Assembly (NCBI RefSeq): GCF_001555965.1
Contig: NZ_LSHX01000005.1
Coordinates: 1-41,376 of the forward strand
Reading direction: 5' to 3'
From: Sphingomonas sp. CCH21-G11
GTDB taxonomy: Bacteria > Pseudomonadota > Alphaproteobacteria > Sphingomonadales > Sphingomonadaceae
Length of the DNA stretch: 41,376 nt
This document shows positions 38,111 through 41,376 of this stretch, piece by piece. How positions within the stretch are numbered: the stretch's first letter is position 1; each line of letters starts with the position of its first letter. The notes under the pieces are model-generated. The model did not search any database. It had not been told where the DNA came from and worked only from the letters and a program-made list of their open reading frames with translations. Position numbers and translations under genes: made by a program.

Positions 38111-38910
38111 CGTCGCAAGCGCCGTCGCCCCGCCCGTCCGACCTTCCCGTCCGCGCGCTCGTCGGCATGCTGCTGATCGCGGCGGCGGGCGCGGCGTTGC
38201 TGCTTGGCACCTGGGCCTTCTGGCTGCTGGTGGTCATCGCCAGCCTGCTGATGCTCGCGGAATGGGGTGGGCTGACGAGTGCCAGCGCGACGACGACGCG
38301 GCTCGCGCAGTTCGCGCTGTCGGTACCGCTGGCGATCATGTGCCCGTGGGCGGCGGGCCCGGGCTTCTTCGCGCTGGGGCTGATCGCGGGGGCGGCATTC
38401 TTCGTCGTCATCGTGACGCGGCGTGCGCGGCTGGCGTTCGGCGTCGCCTATACCGGGCTGCCCGCGCTGGCGCTGCTGATGCTGCGCGACCGCACCGACG
38501 GCGTGCTGCTGGTCTTCTGGGCGCTCGCGCTGGTGTGGGCCTGTGACATCGGTGCCTATTTCGCCGGACGCGCGATCGGCGGACCGCGCCTGGCCCCGGC
38601 GATCAGCCCCAACAAGACCTGGGCCGGGCTGGGCGGGGGCGTCATCGCCGCCGGGGCATTCGGCGCGGTGATGCACGGCTTCGGGCTGCCCATCCGCCTC
38701 GCCGCCGCGACGCCGCTGCTCGCCGTCGTCGCCCAGGCCGGCGACCTGTATGAAAGCGCGCTCAAGCGGCGGGCCGGCGTCAAGGATTCGGGCACGCTGC
38801 TGCCCGGCCATGGCGGCGTGCTCGACCGGCTCGACGGGCTGGTCCCCGTCGCGCCGCTCGCCGCGCTGTTCGTCGTCACGCCAGAATTGATTTCAGGGCT
38901 CCTGTCATGA
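38107..38910 (+). CDS. cdsA: Phosphatidate cytidylyltransferase
   Basis: A 267-residue polytopic membrane enzyme with the full CdsA signature near the C-terminus ([14 protein letters not shown], then [13 protein letters not shown]) and ISPNKTWAG before it. It converts phosphatidic acid and CTP into CDP-diacylglycerol, the substrate of PssA encoded upstream. The GTG start overlaps the uppS stop (GTGA), and its stop overlaps the dxr ATG (ATGA). Confidence 0.97.
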   Translation: MTSQAPSPRPSDLPVRALVGMLLIAAAGAALLLGTWAFWLLVVIASLLMLAEWGGLTSASATTTRLAQFALSVPLAIMCPWAAGPGFFALGLIAGAAFFVVIVTRRARLAFGVAYTGLPALALLMLRDRTDGVLLVFWALALVWACDIGAYFAGRAIGGPRLAPAISPNKTWAGLGGGVIAAGAFGAVMHGFGLPIRLAAATPLLAVVAQAGDLYESALKRRAGVKDSGTLLPGHGGVLDRLDGLVPVAPLAALFVVTPELISGLLS

Positions 38911-40064
38911 AAACCGTTACCATCCTGGGCGCGACCGGCTCGATCGGCACCTCGACGCTCGACCTGATCGAGCGCGAGCCGGAACGCTTCCGCGTCGTCG
39001 CGCTGACCGCCAATTGCGATGTCGAGCGGCTGGCGACGGCGGCGATCCGCACCCGCGCGGCCTTTGCGGCAGTGGCAGACGCAAGCTGCCTGCCGGCGCT
39101 GCGGGAGGCGCTGGCGGGCACCGGCATCGCGGCCGGCGGCGGACCCGAGGCGGTGTGCGAAGCCGCGCGGATGCCGGTCGACTGGACGATGGGCGCAATC
39201 GTCGGCTGTGCCGGGCTGAGCCCGATCATGGCCGCGATCGAGCAGGGGAGCACCGTCGTCCTTGCCAACAAGGAGCCGCTGGTGTCGGCGGGCGACGTCA
39301 TCCTGGCCGCCGCCGCGCGGTCGGGCGCGACGCTGCTGCCTGCCGATTCGGAGCATAACGCCATCTTCCAGTGCTTCGACTTCGCCCGGCCCGAGCGGAT
39401 CCGCCGCGTCATTCTGACCGCGAGCGGCGGGCCGTTCCGCGATTTCACGCGCGACCAGATGGCGCAGGTGACGCCCGAACAGGCGGTGGCGCACCCCAAC
39501 TGGTCGATGGGGGCCAAGATCTCGGTCGATTCGGCGACGCTGATGAACAAGGGGCTCGAACTGATCGAGGCGGCGCGGCTGTTTCCCGTCGCGCAGGCGC
39601 AGATCGAGATCGTGCTGCACCGCCAGTCGGTCATCCATTCGATGGTCGAATATGTCGACGGGTCGATGCTGGCGCAGCTCGGCCCGTCAGACATGCGCGT
39701 GCCGATCGCGCACACGCTCGCCTGGCCCGACCGGATGGCGACGCCGATGCCGCCGCTCGACCTGGTCGCGGTGGGGCGGCTCGATTTCGAGGCACCCGAC
39801 GCGGACCGCTTCCCGGCGCTGCGCCTCACCCGCGCCGCGTTGATCGCCGGCGGGGCCAAGCCGGCGATCCTGAACGCCGCCAACGAGATCGCGGTCGCCG
39901 CGTTCCTCGATCGCCGGATCGGCTTCCTCGAAATTGCCGCAATCGTCGAGGATACCCTGGCGGGCTATGATCCGGAAGACCCGTTGACGCTCGAAGCCGT
40001 GCTGGGTGTCGACGCGGAAGCGCGCCGGGTCGCGCGGGAACGAGTGAAGGATTGCGTGCATTGA
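38907..40064 (+). CDS. dxr: 1-deoxy-D-xylulose 5-phosphate reductoisomerase
   Basis: A 385-residue MEP-pathway enzyme. N-terminal NADPH loop TILGATGSIGTSTLDLI, then ANKEPLVSAGD, PADSEHNAIFQ (metal-binding Asp/Glu) and TASGGPFRDF, HPNWSMGAKISVDSATLMNKGLE, and C-terminal LNAANEIAVAAFL. It makes 2-C-methylerythritol 4-phosphate, leading to the isoprenoids used by UppS just upstream. The ATG lies within the end of cdsA. Confidence 0.98.
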   Translation: MKTVTILGATGSIGTSTLDLIEREPERFRVVALTANCDVERLATAAIRTRAAFAAVADASCLPALREALAGTGIAAGGGPEAVCEAARMPVDWTMGAIVGCAGLSPIMAAIEQGSTVVLANKEPLVSAGDVILAAAARSGATLLPADSEHNAIFQCFDFARPERIRRVILTASGGPFRDFTRDQMAQVTPEQAVAHPNWSMGAKISVDSATLMNKGLELIEAARLFPVAQAQIEIVLHRQSVIHSMVEYVDGSMLAQLGPSDMRVPIAHTLAWPDRMATPMPPLDLVAVGRLDFEAPDADRFPALRLTRAALIAGGAKPAILNAANEIAVAAFLDRRIGFLEIAAIVEDTLAGYDPEDPLTLEAVLGVDAEARRVARERVKDCVH

Positions 40065-41194
40065 CCGAAGCGCCGGGGTTCCTGTTGTACGCGGTCGCAT
40101 TCGTGCTCGTGATCGGGCCGCTCGTCTTCGTGCACGAGCTGGGCCATTATCTGGCGGGCCGCGCCTTTGGCGTGAAGGCGGAGGTGTTCGCGATCGGTTT
40201 CGGCCATGAAGTCGCCGGCTTCACCGACCGGCGCGGCACGCGCTGGCGTTTCGGCTGGCTGCCGCTCGGCGGCTATGTCCGCTTTGCCGGCGACATGAAC
40301 CCCGCCAGCCAGCCCGACCCGGAGTGGCTGGCGCTGCCCCCCGCCGAGCGTGCCCAGACCTTTCAGGCCAAGCCGCTGTGGCAGCGCGCGATCATCGTTG
40401 CCGCGGGCCCGGCGATCAATTTCGTCGCCGCGATCCTGATCCTGATGGGTTTTGCGCTGGCCTATGGCGAGGCGCGCACGCCGCCGGTGATCGAACGCGT
40501 GGTGGCGGGCAGCGCCGCGGCACAGGCGGGGCTGCGATCGGGCGACCGGATCGTCGCGCTCGCGGGTCGCCCGGTCGAGACGTTCGACGAGATCGCCCGC
40601 TTCGTCAAAATCCGTCCGGCCGAAACCGTCGGCATCGATGTGGTCCGCGCGGGCGCGCCGCTTCGCCTGTCGGCGAAGATCGGCGTGGAAACGCAGCAGG
40701 ACCGCTTCGGCAACGTCTATCGCATCGGCCAGCTGGGCGTGGAGCGCGGCACCGCGGTGGCCCGGCCGGTCAGCCTGGTCGAGGCGCCGGCAGTGGCGCT
40801 GCGCCGATGCGGATCGATCGTGACGATGATGGTCGACACGCTGGGCCAGGTGATCACCGGACGCCGTTCGGTCAAGGAGCTGGGCGGGCCGTTGAGCATC
40901 GCGCGCGCATCGGGCGAGCAGCTGGCGCTCGGCCTGCCGGACTTCCTGTTCCTGGTTGCGCTGGTTTCGATTAATCTGGGATTCATCAACCTGTTGCCAG
41001 TCCCGATGCTGGATGGTGGCCATCTGCTGTTCTACGCGGTGGAGGGCGTACGGCGGCGGCCGGTGGAGCCGCAGGTCATGGAATGGGCGTTTCGCGGCGG
41101 GCTGGCGGCGCTGCTGGCGTTGATGGTGCTCGTCACGGTCAACGATCTGGGATCGTTCGGGGTGTGGCGGAACCTGGCCGGGTTGATCGGCTAA
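40061..41194 (+). CDS. rseP: Site-2 zinc metalloprotease RseP (MmpA-like)
   Basis: A 377-residue membrane protease with HELGH in the first helix (His25, Glu26, His29), one PDZ domain (about 135-205: VVAGSAAAQAGLRSGDRIVAL), and the third ligand Asp318 in INLLPVPMLDGGH. E. coli RseP has two PDZ domains; the single one here resembles Caulobacter MmpA. It cuts membrane-bound regulators or spent signal peptides. No ATG fits. TTG at 40061 overlaps the dxr stop (TTGA), in keeping with the neighbouring junctions; TTG at 40052 is an alternative. Confidence 0.94.
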   Translation: MTEAPGFLLYAVAFVLVIGPLVFVHELGHYLAGRAFGVKAEVFAIGFGHEVAGFTDRRGTRWRFGWLPLGGYVRFAGDMNPASQPDPEWLALPPAERAQTFQAKPLWQRAIIVAAGPAINFVAAILILMGFALAYGEARTPPVIERVVAGSAAAQAGLRSGDRIVALAGRPVETFDEIARFVKIRPAETVGIDVVRAGAPLRLSAKIGVETQQDRFGNVYRIGQLGVERGTAVARPVSLVEAPAVALRRCGSIVTMMVDTLGQVITGRRSVKELGGPLSIARASGEQLALGLPDFLFLVALVSINLGFINLLPVPMLDGGHLLFYAVEGVRRRPVEPQVMEWAFRGGLAALLALMVLVTVNDLGSFGVWRNLAGLIG

Positions 41195-41252
41195 AGCGGT
41201 TGGTGCAGGGCGTGCGCGACAAGCGCGGGCGGTTTTTCCGGTTTTGAGGTTT

Positions 41253-41376
41253 ATGGTGAGAGCGAAGACGGTTTCCAAATATACGGCGTCGACCGCGATG
41301 CTGCTTGCCGGCAGCATGTTGGCGGGCGTCCCGCTGTCGGGCGAAGCGCTGGCCCAAACCGCACCGGCCCCCGCGC
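41253..41376 (+). CDS. bamA: Start of probable outer-membrane assembly protein BamA (cut by window edge)
   Basis: Only 41 codons are present. The product starts MVRAKTVSKYTASTAMLLAG and continues as a signal peptide ending EALAQ, then a Pro/Ala stretch. Nothing of the POTRA or barrel region is visible. The bamA call rests on the almost universal order dxr-rseP-bamA. The 58-base gap after rseP has a GCGC-GACAA-GCGC hairpin and a T5 run (around 41215-41237) that could partly terminate or process the transcript. Confidence 0.6.
   Translation, partial: MVRAKTVSKYTASTAMLLAGSMLAGVPLSGEALAQTAPAPA

Overview
The window is chromosomal DNA from a high-GC alphaproteobacterium, most likely Sphingomonas or a close relative (Sphingomonadales). 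The evidence is the strong G/C bias at third codon positions, a CckA-type cell-cycle kinase, GTTC-N7-GTTC LexA boxes, the order cckA / recA / alaS / icd, and the block rpsB-tsf-pyrH-frr-uppS-cdsA-dxr-rseP-(bamA). I see no prophage, insertion sequence, CRISPR array or plasmid function. Nearly all of it is core genome, densely packed.

Layout. 1-2.6 kb: the 3' part of a histidine-kinase-like protein whose ATP-binding motifs are degenerate, then a polysaccharide deacetylase. 2.6-2.9 kb: two tRNA genes (CAU anticodon, probably Ile2; Pro-UGG). 3-4.8 kb, minus strand: a tiny acidic lipoprotein and an exported M28 peptidase, divergent from ettA. 6.6-14.5 kb: a long minus-strand series in the order lytic transglycosylase, GNAT acetyltransferase, greB, NYN-domain protein, acylphosphatase, putP, M48 metalloprotease, Uma2 protein. 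14.5-23.7 kb, plus strand: dapA, smpB, a DUF2062 membrane protein, an M13 metallopeptidase lipoprotein, cckA, a single-domain response regulator, recA with its SOS box, and a glutathione S-transferase. 23.7-24.1 kb: non-coding, holding a nested palindromic repeat. 24-32 kb: a dicarboxylate/amino-acid symporter (minus), alaS (plus), a small secreted protein (plus), a Kef-type antiporter (minus), icd (minus). 32-33.6 kb: psd-pssA for phosphatidylethanolamine synthesis. 33.6-33.9 kb: a small membrane protein gene on the minus strand, preceded by two perfect LexA-type boxes. 34-41.4 kb: the conserved translation, lipid and envelope operon, cut off in the first codons of the probable bamA.

How the genes work together. 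Three themes recur: envelope building and quality control (lytic transglycosylase, M48, RseP, BamA, UppS, CdsA, Psd, PssA, DapA), translation and ribosome rescue (EttA, SmpB, AlaS, S2, EF-Ts, RRF, tRNAs), and cell cycle / DNA damage (CckA, RecA, and the putative SOS-controlled membrane protein). Many gene pairs share start and stop bases (ATGA, GTGA, TTGA, TGATG), which points to translational coupling.

The best candidate for something undescribed is the 80-codon membrane protein gene at 33560-33802. Its promoter region carries two GTTC-N7-GTTC boxes, so it looks like a LexA-repressed, damage-induced small inner-membrane protein, possibly a cell-division inhibitor analogous to Caulobacter SidA. 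It also runs antisense into the end of pssA.
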